A stretch of DNA of 64,000 bases from Niabella ginsenosidivorans (lineage in GTDB: Bacteria; Bacteroidota; Bacteroidia; Chitinophagales; Chitinophagaceae). The position numbers were made by a program, and so were the translations under genes. The DNA lies in the NCBI RefSeq assembly GCF_001654455.1, contig NZ_CP015772.1, positions 2,790,001 through 2,854,000 on the forward strand, in the 5' to 3' direction. The number at the start of each line of letters is the position of its first letter. Positions within the stretch are counted from its first letter, which is position 1. Under the pieces are notes generated by a model that was not told where the DNA came from, did not search any database, and saw only the letters and a list, made by a program, of their open reading frames with translations. Shown in pieces: positions 37,831 through 44,581 of this stretch.

Positions 37831-38469
37831 CTTTAAACTTTTAAAGGATCATCCGATTTTTTCTATTCAATATTTTCGGCTGCAAAGGTAACGCATAAAA
37901 AGGAAATTTCAAATTAATTGTTACCGATATTGAACAGGCATCATCAAAACATTTTAACGATTGATTTTCAATAAGTACAGCGCAATTTGCTCGGTTAAAT
38001 AATCCTACAGATGTACTTGTATTATACAGGAACATTTATCCTTCTCTCTTGGTGTTCTATCGTGTGAACATATCTCTGAAATAGTTCTGATAAAAACGGG
38101 GTATCAGGCTTTCAGCTCCGTCCGAAGTATTCCCTCCGGCCATTAACTATATTCGCTCCACCTTATTCTTAATATCGCGGCGATACGGGCCTCTTAGGCT
38201 ATGGTAGATTGCTGCTGCGAACCTTTGGCCACTCTGCAGCTATGCTTTCTATATAGCATGGTAAAAGTGCAGCGCACCGGCGCACTATTTATAGATCCGT
38301 ACAAAACAACTACAGAGCCGCAGCACAGCGTAATATAAATTTTGAAGAAAATAGTACGTCTGCATAATAAGACATATTTATCAAAGGTGGTTTGCAGCAA
38401 AAGTTGCCCGGCGTGCTATTGTTAATACCACAATAGATTAAAAAAGGCTGTTTATCTTTACGCAAAAAG
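37831..38469. other. 639-bp gene-free region between rpsO and DUF6157
   Basis: Apart from the rpsO promoter nothing definite was recognised. A 68-codon minus-strand open frame at 38194-38400 has no known motif and odd composition. The segment 38360-38469 is AT-rich and includes a TATCTTTA box (about 38451) that may be a weak -7 element for the DUF6157 gene. No tRNA or conserved RNA was seen. Confidence 0.45.
37883..37913 (-). promoter_or_regulatory. Promoter of rpsO
   Basis: On the minus strand TTTG (37910-37913), a 19-nt spacer and TACCTTTG (37883-37890) form a textbook Bacteroidota vegetative promoter. Transcription would start near 37876, leaving a leader of about 46 nt. Confidence 0.75.
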
Positions 38470-38883
38470 ATGAAACCACATACTACTAATTATTTTGATA
38501 CATTTATCCGGGTTGCAGAAGACTGCCCTGTACAACAGGGCCAGGTTCCCCCTTTAAAAGACAACAAAAAAACTGCAGCCAGCATCCAGTTTGAAATGAT
38601 TCATAAGAATCCCTATAAATATACCTCGGACGATGTGCTGTTTCAGGTATATGCCTGTAAAAATGATCTTACCAGAGCACAATATAAAAAGGAGCAGGAA
38701 AAGTTCTTTTCAAAGGGCCAGCCATGTTTGCGGGCCTCCCCGCTTACCAAACGTTACGGATGGGGCATACACAGCAATGCTGAAGGAAAAATAGCCCTCT
38801 ACAGTGTCGGGTCAAAAGAATATGAAGATTTTTCAAAAGATAAGAGGTTAAAGGTTCTGAAGGCGATGCGGTCCGGCCGGTAA
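38470..38883 (+). CDS. DUF6157 family protein
   Basis: A 137-residue cytoplasmic protein of unknown function. The start MKPHTTNYFDTFIRVAEDCP and the motifs PYKYTSDDVLFQVYA, FFSKGQPCLRASPLTKRYGWGIH and the end LKVLKAMRSGR match my memory of the DUF6157 family, common in Bacteroidota and Bacillota. No catalytic residues are assigned. It is followed 48 bp later by a YciI-like gene on the same strand. Confidence 0.8.
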   Translation: MKPHTTNYFDTFIRVAEDCPVQQGQVPPLKDNKKTAASIQFEMIHKNPYKYTSDDVLFQVYACKNDLTRAQYKKEQEKFFSKGQPCLRASPLTKRYGWGIHSNAEGKIALYSVGSKEYEDFSKDKRLKVLKAMRSGR

Positions 38884-38931
38884 CCTACTGATCTAAAAAG
38901 CTATTTATAACTTAATAAAAAATTCCAGTAA

Positions 38932-39270
38932 ATGAAGTATATCGTTTTATTTCGCGAGCCTGATGGCAGAAAAGAGCAGCACACCCCGGAAGCCATTCAA
39001 CAGCACCAGGAAAACTGGAAACAGTGGATGGATGAGCTGATCAGCAAAGGCACGATTAATGGAGGCAGCGGACTAACGCTGAATGGCAGAATGATTGCAC
39101 CGGATGGTAATACCATTACAACTGATATTCATAAAAACGGAGAAGAGATTGTTGGTGGTTTCCTCCTGATCAATGCAGGAGACCTGGATGAAGCAGCCGG
39201 CATTATTAAAAGCTGCCCTATTTTTGAGTTTGGAGGATACGCAGAAATACGGGAGCTTCAGAATCAATAA
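38932..39270 (+). CDS. YciI-like (DGPF) family protein
   Basis: A 112-residue protein of the YCII-related dimeric alpha/beta fold. The N-terminal KYIVLFREPDGR, the central GGFLLINAGDLDEAAGIIKSCPIFEFGGYAEIREL pattern and the Tyr/Ile-rich strands are typical. Members are often of unknown function; some are linked with ECF sigma factors of another type. It may be co-transcribed with the DUF6157 gene. Confidence 0.82.
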   Translation: MKYIVLFREPDGRKEQHTPEAIQQHQENWKQWMDELISKGTINGGSGLTLNGRMIAPDGNTITTDIHKNGEEIVGGFLLINAGDLDEAAGIIKSCPIFEFGGYAEIRELQNQ

Positions 39271-39440
39271 CGGGCATTCTTACAGTAAAACATCGATACA
39301 GACTCATTCATTGGGATGCCCGACTGAAAAAGCAGTTCTTATAGTACCGGCAGTTTATAACCGGTGCAAAAAAATAAAATTGCAGATCTGCTGCTGTAAT
39401 AAAAGCCCGGAAGCGTATAAAACTAACTAAATTCGCATCC

Positions 39441-40049
39441 ATGGAACTTTCACAGGATACAAAAAACATCTTGGGACTGCAACTGCCTACAGACCCGCGC
39501 TGGGTCAATCTTGCAGAAATATCCCTGGAAGCTATTCTTACAGATCATGCTTATTGCGAGCAAAAAGCAGCTACCAGCTGTATTTCCATTATACAGCGTT
39601 ATAGTGATAAAGATAAACTGGTAAAAGCCCTCGCTCCGATTGTTACAGAAGAATGGGGCCATTTTCGCCTGGTATTGCAGGAACTGGAAAAAAGAGGATT
39701 ACAACTGGGCCGGCAGCGTAAGGACACATATGTAAATGCCCTGCTTCAGTTTCAGTCAAAAGGGGGCAGCCCCGATGCTGTTTTTCTGGATAAACTGCTG
39801 ACCATGGCAATGATAGAAGCAAGAAGCTGCGAGCGTTTTAAACGCTTAAGCGAGGGGTTGAACGATGCCTACCTGAGCAGATTCTATCGCCGCTTTATGG
39901 AAAGCGAGGCCGGTCATTACACCTTATTCATAGAGTTAGCGGAAGAATATCTGCCCAAAGACCAGGTACGTAAAAGATGGACTGAATGGCTGAAGCATGA
40001 AGCTTCCATTATGCAGGAAATGGAACTGAGAGGTGATCGCATTCATTAA
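39441..40049 (+). CDS. miaE: tRNA-(ms2io6A)-hydroxylase MiaE
   Basis: A 202-residue ferritin-like diiron enzyme that hydroxylates the isopentenyl group of ms2i6A at position 37 of tRNAs reading U. Visible ligand motifs are ILTDHAYCEQKAATSCISII (Glu/His), TEEWGHFRLV (E-x2-H) and RSCERFKRLSE with ESEAGHYTLFIELA (E-x2-H). Length is standard. It is a single gene. A TAAATTCG box at 39428-39435 is too close to the start codon to be trusted as a promoter. Confidence 0.93.
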   Translation: MELSQDTKNILGLQLPTDPRWVNLAEISLEAILTDHAYCEQKAATSCISIIQRYSDKDKLVKALAPIVTEEWGHFRLVLQELEKRGLQLGRQRKDTYVNALLQFQSKGGSPDAVFLDKLLTMAMIEARSCERFKRLSEGLNDAYLSRFYRRFMESEAGHYTLFIELAEEYLPKDQVRKRWTEWLKHEASIMQEMELRGDRIH

Positions 40050-40185
40050 CTATACAAGCGATACAGCTTTTCATTAATGGCAAAACCCGCAATCAATTGC
40101 TGATCCATAGCAGTTAGTAAAACAAACATGGTCTGCTGAGGGAAGATCAACCGCATGTTCCTGCCTAAAATGAGGCCGCGTACCT

Positions 40186-40587
40186 TTAATGTATTTTTTT
40201 AAGGATATACCGGCCTGTACTGCTGCCTTTGATTGACGTTCCGTTCTGATCCAGTTGTATTAATTGCCCCACCGCAACTTTAAAAAATCGCTTTCCGTTC
40301 TTTAGGGTAAGCACCATTGTTGTATCAGCAGGATGCAGTTCAAAGGCTCCTTTTTCCTGGTATATGCCTTTACGCCCTTCATATTTCTCCGTAAGAATAA
40401 ACAGTGAGCTGTCTTCCAGCAGCCTGAGATTTGTTTGTATGCCCGGGCAATCTGCGCAAGGCAGCACGCCCTCATACTCGCTAATGCCGGTCACAACAGG
40501 TGCTTTGGCACTTTCACTTTCTTTATCTGGCCCCGTATTGCAGGCCAGCAACAAGGTAGCCGCTATTATTTGTACAGCTTGTTTCAT
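40186..40587 (-). CDS. NlpE-like copper resistance lipoprotein
   Basis: A 133-residue lipoprotein with lipobox LLLAC (Cys 16). The NlpE N-terminal domain is marked by YEGVLPCADCPGIQTNLRL, with the C-x-x-C pair, followed by the strands ILTEKYEGRKGIYQEKGAF and GRYILKK. In enteric bacteria NlpE reports surface adhesion or copper stress; here only the single NlpE-N domain is present. It is a single gene, convergent with miaE. Confidence 0.85.
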   Translation of the reverse strand: MKQAVQIIAATLLLACNTGPDKESESAKAPVVTGISEYEGVLPCADCPGIQTNLRLLEDSSLFILTEKYEGRKGIYQEKGAFELHPADTTMVLTLKNGKRFFKVAVGQLIQLDQNGTSIKGSSTGRYILKKIH

Positions 40588-40686
40588 CTATTATTTATTA
40601 ATGTGCATTTGTAAAAATACCGCTTTCGCTCCTTATCCGCATCCCTCTCAAAAAGAGAATCTGTTGAATTGTTTAGTTTCCTGCCT

Positions 40687-41139
40687 TCAATAGGCAGGAA
40701 TAGCATCTAAAAAGATCCGCATATGATGATGCGGCACACCAACTTCCACAAATGGTTCATCATAGATCTCAAAACCATTTTTTAAGTAAAACAGGATCGC
40801 TGTGTCCTGTGCATGACAGGTGATCTCTCTGAATTTCTTTTCTTTTGCAAATACCAGTAATGCTTCCACCAGCAACCGGCCAATGCCTTTATACTGGCAG
40901 GTCGTTTCCACTGCCATTTGCTTTAGCTGTGCGCTCCGGTGCTCCTGATCCAGCGGCACCAGGATCACACATCCTACCACTTTATCCTTTTCCACTGCAA
41001 CAAAATGCCAGGCTTTATGATCATCCATCTCCCAGCCATGATCCGGTAAACCGATCGGCCGCAGCAGAATACGGTTCCGTAAATCCTGTTCCTGTTTGTA
41101 AAGCCTGTCCTGCATCTCAATCTGCTTTATTATGATCAT
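40687..41139 (-). CDS. GNAT family N-acetyltransferase
   Basis: A 150-residue acetyltransferase. The acetyl-CoA binding motif A is in LKQMAVETTCQYKGIGRLLVEALLVFAKEKK (Q/R-x2-G-x-G/A type), followed by ITCHAQDTAILFYLKNGFEIYD. The substrate is unknown. A minus-strand TATTTTTG box at 41158-41165 is a likely -7 element. It marks the left edge of the small-RNA/micro-ORF cassette and is divergent from it. Confidence 0.88.
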   Translation of the reverse strand: MIIIKQIEMQDRLYKQEQDLRNRILLRPIGLPDHGWEMDDHKAWHFVAVEKDKVVGCVILVPLDQEHRSAQLKQMAVETTCQYKGIGRLLVEALLVFAKEKKFREITCHAQDTAILFYLKNGFEIYDEPFVEVGVPHHHMRIFLDAIPAY

Positions 41140-41245
41140 GATTTTTTATTTGTATTTCAAAAATAATACAACAACGGTATTTCATACCACTTACAGCTAA
41201 ACACAAAACATATATGTTGTTATACAAAAAAATATCAAAAAAAAT

Positions 41246-41276
41246 TTTGTAATATAAAAAAGGAGTTACAACTTTG
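41246..41276 (+). promoter_or_regulatory. Promoter of the micro-ORF/RNA cassette
   Basis: TTTG (41246-41249), a 19-nt spacer and CAACTTTG (41269-41276) fit the Bacteroidota promoter with one mismatch in the -7 box (C for the first T). Transcription would start near 41283, 19 nt before the first micro-ORF. Confidence 0.6.
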
Positions 41277-41301
41277 CATCCGCAAATAAAAACAATATAA
41301 A

Positions 41302-41394
41302 ATGCAACGCAATTATTTATATATTGAAACAAAAGCGTGGTTCAGCCCGGAAGGGCTGAATACCCGTTGCGGGGCATTAGCTGCAGAAAATTAA
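41302..41394 (+). CDS. 30-residue possible leader peptide
   Basis: A micro-ORF starting at ATG 41302 in an A-rich leader, the usual context for Bacteroidota initiation. It encodes 30 residues, beginning MQRNYLYIETKAW and ending GALAAEN. Its central part is a stem TTCAGCCC/GGGCTGAA (41341-41360) with a GGAA tetraloop. The segment TTGCGGGGC (41367-41375) within the ORF can pair with the left arm of the terminator that follows the ORF. It could be a leader peptide in attenuation, or the transcript may be a non-coding RNA. No relative is recognised. Confidence 0.4.
   Translation: MQRNYLYIETKAWFSPEGLNTRCGALAAEN
41341..41360 (+). other. RNA hairpin with GGAA tetraloop
   Basis: TTCAGCCC and GGGCTGAA form a perfect 8-bp stem closed by GGAA, a GNRA-type tetraloop. 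This is typical of a folded RNA and unusual inside a normal coding region. Confidence 0.6.
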
Positions 41395-41420
41395 AAAATA
41401 TCTTTTTTAATAAAACACAG

Positions 41421-41450
41421 GCCCCGCAAGCAATTGCGGGGTTTTTGTTT
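41421..41450 (+). terminator. Intrinsic terminator 1 with competing antiterminator
   Basis: CCCCGCAA (41422-41429) and TTGCGGGG (41434-41441) form an 8-bp stem followed by TTTTTGTTT. The upstream segment 41367-41375 (TTGCGGGGC) can pair with 41421-41429 instead, over 9 bp, and so could disrupt this terminator. Confidence 0.75.
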
Positions 41451-41462
41451 ATACGCAAAAAA

Positions 41463-41600
41463 ATGAAACGGACAGAATTATCCAGTCGATTTACAATAGC
41501 GGCACAGTTCCCCTGCTGGCCCAATGGCGGAGCTATGCACCTGCGCATTCGTAAATCAGCAAACCCAAGACCGGAGTTTTTATATCAGCATCAGGAATAG
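41463..41600 (+). CDS. 45-residue possible small protein
   Basis: An ATG immediately downstream of terminator 1 opens a 45-residue frame starting MKRTELSSRFTIAAQ and ending FLYQHQE. The peptide is basic, without a membrane helix. It has no Shine-Dalgarno and no clear own promoter, so it would need read-through of terminator 1. A second terminator follows 20 bp after its stop. No relative is recognised; whether it is translated is uncertain. Confidence 0.4.
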   Translation: MKRTELSSRFTIAAQFPCWPNGGAMHLRIRKSANPRPEFLYQHQE

Positions 41601-41620
41601 AGCTGCATGTGAGCATAATA

Positions 41621-41655
41621 AAAACCCGGTCCGGAAAAGACCGGGTTTTTTATTA
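41621..41655 (+). terminator. Intrinsic terminator 2
   Basis: AAAACCCGGTC (41621-41631) pairs perfectly with GACCGGGTTTT (41639-41649) around a 7-nt loop and runs into TTATTATT. It is a strong bidirectional-looking intrinsic terminator. Confidence 0.8.
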
Positions 41656-41674
41656 TTCAAAAAGGAGGTATGCT

Positions 41675-41809
41675 ATGAACATCATTTTTATAATTATCCT
41701 GTTGGTATTTATAGTGGAAAGAATAACCGGCAGCAAAAAAACGACTAATATAAAAAACGAATCTTCCGGAACGCGGATCGATGACCCTGCTTCTGTAAGA
41801 TTACGGTAA
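41675..41809 (+). CDS. 44-residue single-pass membrane peptide
   Basis: ATG at 41675 follows an ideal AGGAGG Shine-Dalgarno (41663-41668, 6 nt spacing), which is rare in this genome. The product starts MNIIFIIILLVFIVERI, one membrane helix, then a polar tail rich in Lys, Ser and Arg ending DDPASVRLR. It could be a small membrane regulator or a type I toxin-like peptide. It lies between terminator 2 and the tRNA-like RNA segment. Confidence 0.65.
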   Translation: MNIIFIIILLVFIVERITGSKKTTNIKNESSGTRIDDPASVRLR

Positions 41810-41832
41810 CCGGTTAATTGCAGAGAAAGGAG

Positions 41833-41863
41833 AAACATGCCCCGCGGATGCAGCGGGATGTTT
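41833..41863 (+). other. Stem-loop over a 14-codon micro-ORF start
   Basis: AAACAT (41833-41838) plus CCCGC (41841-41845) pair with GCGGG (41853-41857) plus ATGTTT (41858-41863), leaving a 2-nt bulge and a 7-nt loop. The stem covers the ATG at 41837, which would hide the start codon. Confidence 0.5.
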
Positions 41864-41881
41864 ATGCGGATCAGAGCTTAA
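41837..41881 (+). CDS. 14-residue micro-ORF with strong ribosome site
   Basis: ATG at 41837 is preceded by AAAGGAG (41826-41832). It reads 14 codons (MPRGCSGMFMRIRA) to a TAA at 41879-41881, just 7 nt before the tRNA-like segment. Its start codon lies in the stem described at 41833-41863. It may be a leader peptide controlling folding or processing of the RNA downstream. Translation is unproven. Confidence 0.35.
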   Translation: MPRGCSGMFMRIRA

Positions 41882-41888
41882 CAGATAA

Positions 41889-42048
41889 AGTGCCATAACC
41901 AATACGGCCTGGTGTAAGGGCAACCTGCTCGCTCTCCTTTCTTTTTGAAAGGTAAATACTGATTGATCGTCTTCTGTTCGGACCTGAAAGCCGTACGATC
42001 TGATTGGTACTGAAGACAGGACAAAAAGGTTTGAGTCCTTTGGGCACT
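41889..42048 (+). ncRNA. tRNA-like RNA module with an insertion in place of the anticodon arm
   Basis: Elements of a tRNA occur in the correct order. AGTGCC (41889-41894) pairs with GGCACT (42043-42048) as an acceptor stem. T8-A9 follow. ACCA/TGGT (41898-41901/41910-41913) form a D-stem, with loop ATACGGCC holding the G18-G19 pair. AAAGG/CCTTT with loop TTTGAGT (42025-42041) forms a T-arm, with T in place of C56. About 110 nt replace the anticodon arm; they include a CCTTTC/GAAAGG hairpin (41936-41952) and a GATCGT/ACGATC helix (41965-42000). No CCA end is encoded. It resembles tRNA-mimicking RNAs such as bacterial Y RNAs only in concept. Confidence 0.4.
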
Positions 42049-42060
42049 ACCGATATATGG

Positions 42061-42119
42061 ATTGGGTATAAGGGTCAATATGATCTACGCAATCATTGAT
42101 ACAGGTTTGATTCCTGTGT
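42061..42119 (+). ncRNA. Second tRNA-half-like RNA segment
   Basis: ATGAT/ATCAT (42080-42084/42092-42096) closes a 7-nt loop CTACGCA, which has the shape of an anticodon arm with T33 and anticodon ACG. A 4-nt variable loop leads to a T-arm ACAGG-TTTGATT-CCTGT (42101-42117), again with T at position 56. A 4-bp D-like stem ATTG/CAAT (42061-42064/42076-42079) precedes. No acceptor stem can be formed. It may be a degenerate tRNA, or part of one RNA with the preceding module. Confidence 0.35.
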
Positions 42120-42161
42120 TAAAAACAAAAATGAACAGATTGATGACTAAAATTAAAACCG

Positions 42162-42644
42162 ATGGAACAACAACAATGGCAGCGGTTCGGTGGAACATTT
42201 TTAAGCGGACCGGTTGCTGAAGAAGTGAACAAGGCATTAATAACGGAACAGGAAGCCGGCAATACTATACAGGTATGCCTGGGCACCGACAGCCAGGTAA
42301 AAGGCGCCGTTATTGAATTTGCAACAGTGATCGTTTTTGTACGAAGAGGAAAGGGCGCTTTTCTTTTTCTGCAGAAAGAACTGCTGCATAAAAAAATGAG
42401 CATCCGGGAGCGCCTGTTAATGGAAGTAGATAAAACCGTTCAGCTGACGTTACAACTGAATGAGGTCTTTAAAAGACACAGGATCGCTCCGGAGCTGCAT
42501 ATAGACATTAACACTTCTGCTGCATATAGAAGTAATGCCGCGCTCCACGAAGCCATAGGGTACGTTTCAGGAATGGGCTGGACCTGTAAGGCAAAACCAA
42601 ACGCCTTTGCAAGCTCCAGCTGTGCCAACAGAGTTGTTCAATAA
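42162..42644 (+). CDS. YkuK-family (DUF458) RNase H-like protein
   Basis: A 160-residue protein of the YkuK/DUF458 family, predicted to have the RNase H fold. The first-strand acidic motif GTDSQVKG (D43) and the strand FATVIVFVRRGKGAFLF are visible, with a second acidic segment ELHIDINTSAAYRSN and a C-terminal ALHEAIGYVSGMGWTCKAKP. Likely a nuclease or nucleic-acid binding protein. It is directly downstream of the tRNA-like RNA segments and 77 bp upstream of an AAA+ ATPase on the same strand, so RNA as the target is a reasonable inference. Confidence 0.85.
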   Translation: MEQQQWQRFGGTFLSGPVAEEVNKALITEQEAGNTIQVCLGTDSQVKGAVIEFATVIVFVRRGKGAFLFLQKELLHKKMSIRERLLMEVDKTVQLTLQLNEVFKRHRIAPELHIDINTSAAYRSNAALHEAIGYVSGMGWTCKAKPNAFASSSCANRVVQ

Positions 42645-42721
42645 GGCCGTTGCAAAAAGCACCAATATCAACCACTTTATAGCCTCCTGTCTGATGAGGT
42701 ACTAAAGTTAAAAAACAAAAA

Positions 42722-43789
42722 ATGGAACAGGAATCAATACAAAAAGTAATCAACACCAATGAGCTTTTCGGAGATGCGTTTATCAATGCAAAAGTGCTGT
42801 ATCTTCATGAATTCGGCAAATTGCCCTGCACACTGTTCATAGGTCAGCTGGATGGCAGTAAGGCTTTTACTGCATTGAAAGAACTGCTGGCCGGTCGGAC
42901 CAGGCACATTTTCCAGCGTCAATGGTTCAAGCGGAAAAATAAAAAGTTCCAGTATGATACAGCGATCTTCCTTTTAAACGACGGCTGTATCCTGGAACTG
43001 GATGAGTACTGGTGTGAGATCCTGCACGATGGAAACAATGATCTGCTGATCCGGGAAATCGTGCACCTGCTGCAGCAATTCCACGAAAAGAAAAAAAAGG
43101 AGCCACTGGAAATTAACCTGATCGTCCGCGACGGGAACAGGCTGCTGCTAAAATCAATGGAAATAAAAAGAAACAGGCTCGATCTGGATCTTTTTTATGA
43201 AGATGATTTCAAAGCAGTGGACTCGTGTATCCGCCAGCGGCTGAACCGGAAAAAAGATAAGGGCATTGTACTGCTGCACGGCTTGCCCGGAACAGGGAAA
43301 ACCTCGTACCTCAGGTACCTGGTGGGAAAGATCAGAAAGCGGGTGCTTTTCCTCTCACCTTCCGTTGCAGGCAACCTGATCAGCCCGGATTTTATCCAGT
43401 TGCTGATTAATAACCCGGATACGGTACTGATCATTGAAGATGCTGAAAATATTATTATGGACCGTCGCTACAGCTCCGGTTCATCGGTATCTGATCTGTT
43501 GAATATATCAGACGGGTTACTGGCCGACTTTTTAAACATTCAGCTCATCTGCACTTTTAACAGCGCACTCACCCTTATTGATGAAGCACTGCTGAGAGAG
43601 GGCCGGCTCATTGCAAAATATGAATTCAGGAAATTGAGCGTGGAAAAGGCCCGGGCGCTGGCATGCCATCTGGGATACCCGCAAAACATTACAGAGCCCA
43701 GCACTTTGGCGGAGATCTGTAATTTTGAACCGGTTGCCGGAAAACAGGCAAAACCGGCCCCGATCGGCTTCCGGCTGGCAACCAGCTAA
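42722..43789 (+). CDS. AAA+ family ATPase
   Basis: A 355-residue protein with an N-terminal non-ATPase region (1-175) of unknown fold and a C-terminal AAA+ module. The Walker A motif is GLPGTGKT (residues 187-194), Walker B is VLIIED (E239, D240), sensor-1 Asn is N280 in LICTFN, and the arginine-rich LLREGRL follows. The layout recalls BCS1-like ATPases but without a membrane helix. It likely remodels a complex or works with the YkuK protein. A terminator closes the unit 10 bp after its stop. Confidence 0.85.
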   Translation: MEQESIQKVINTNELFGDAFINAKVLYLHEFGKLPCTLFIGQLDGSKAFTALKELLAGRTRHIFQRQWFKRKNKKFQYDTAIFLLNDGCILELDEYWCEILHDGNNDLLIREIVHLLQQFHEKKKKEPLEINLIVRDGNRLLLKSMEIKRNRLDLDLFYEDDFKAVDSCIRQRLNRKKDKGIVLLHGLPGTGKTSYLRYLVGKIRKRVLFLSPSVAGNLISPDFIQLLINNPDTVLIIEDAENIIMDRRYSSGSSVSDLLNISDGLLADFLNIQLICTFNSALTLIDEALLREGRLIAKYEFRKLSVEKARALACHLGYPQNITEPSTLAEICNFEPVAGKQAKPAPIGFRLATS

Positions 43790-43799
43790 AGCAAATAAG

Positions 43800-43832
43800 A
43801 ACATCCGGCAGCAATAACCGGATGTTTTATTA
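43800..43832 (+). terminator. Intrinsic terminator 3 closing the ykuK-AAA unit
   Basis: AACATCCGG (43800-43808) pairs with CCGGATGTT (43818-43826) over 9 bp around a 9-nt loop, and TTATTATT follows. It is a clear intrinsic terminator and ends the cassette that begins at the 41246 promoter. Confidence 0.8.
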
Positions 43833-43959
43833 TTCCATAAGAATATCAGACCAACATATAATGTAATGACAACCTGATTGACGATCCCAAAAGCACGGAC
43901 CTGCCGGTAATAAATAACAGGACTGCCGGTTCAATAGAAATGATCCATGTTATGTTACT

Positions 43960-44403
43960 TTACTTTTCTGCTTCACCTACATGCATTGCATCAAAAGACC
44001 ATGTCCCGTTACCTGCAATAAGAAAATAGATCAGCAGCAATAATACAATAATTGCCAGGAACAGGTTAGAGAACGGGAGCATAACATCCGGAAGCTCCTG
44101 CCCGAGGAAAACAGCTCCCAGCAAAACAGGGATCTGCATAATACAGGCAGCCCTTGTAAGCCAGCCCAGGGTAAGCAGCACGCCACCCAATATATGTGCG
44201 CCTACAATATAATGGCCTACCAGCAGTTCAGAAAAAGAGCCAAATGACATCCATCCCGGCATAAGGCTCATCAGAACAGTATAGTTCTGAGCAAACTGAA
44301 CACCTTTATAAATCAAAAAAAGGCCAAGACCTATCCGCACAATATCCATCCACTTGGGATGGTGCGTTTCGCCCCAGAATCCGATACGATGTAAAACTGT
44401 CAT
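43960..44403 (-). CDS. DoxX family membrane protein
   Basis: A 147-residue protein with four predicted membrane helices, of the DoxX/YphA type. Typical segments are VRIGLGLFLIYKGVQFAQN, LVGHYIVGAHILGGVLLTLGWLTRAA and PFSNLFLAIIVLLLLIYFLIAGNGTWSFD. Members are linked to redox or respiratory complexes in some bacteria, but function here is open. It is a single gene on the minus strand. Confidence 0.85.
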   Translation of the reverse strand: MTVLHRIGFWGETHHPKWMDIVRIGLGLFLIYKGVQFAQNYTVLMSLMPGWMSFGSFSELLVGHYIVGAHILGGVLLTLGWLTRAACIMQIPVLLGAVFLGQELPDVMLPFSNLFLAIIVLLLLIYFLIAGNGTWSFDAMHVGEAEK

Positions 44404-44581
44404 AACGAAACGTTTTTAGATGAAAAAATGAAAGAAAAGAACTTTGGTAAAGTTACAATATACAACAGGCCAAATACAAATTTTTTAAGTGCCAGTAAAT
44501 CATTGTTTTGAAATTAAATAACCGGCCATTTTATTACTACAGACAGAAAAATCGTGCCGTACAGGGGCCCTCAGGCCTCCA

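Noticed and set aside
39428-39435. TAAATTCG box before miaE as promoter
   Set aside because: Only 5 nt separate it from the ATG, so transcription would start at or inside the gene; no -33 element was found.
41889-42048. tRNA gene with a group I intron
   Set aside because: The insert of about 110 nt is too short for a group I intron and none of its conserved core pairings was recognised; no CCA end, and T56 is abnormal.
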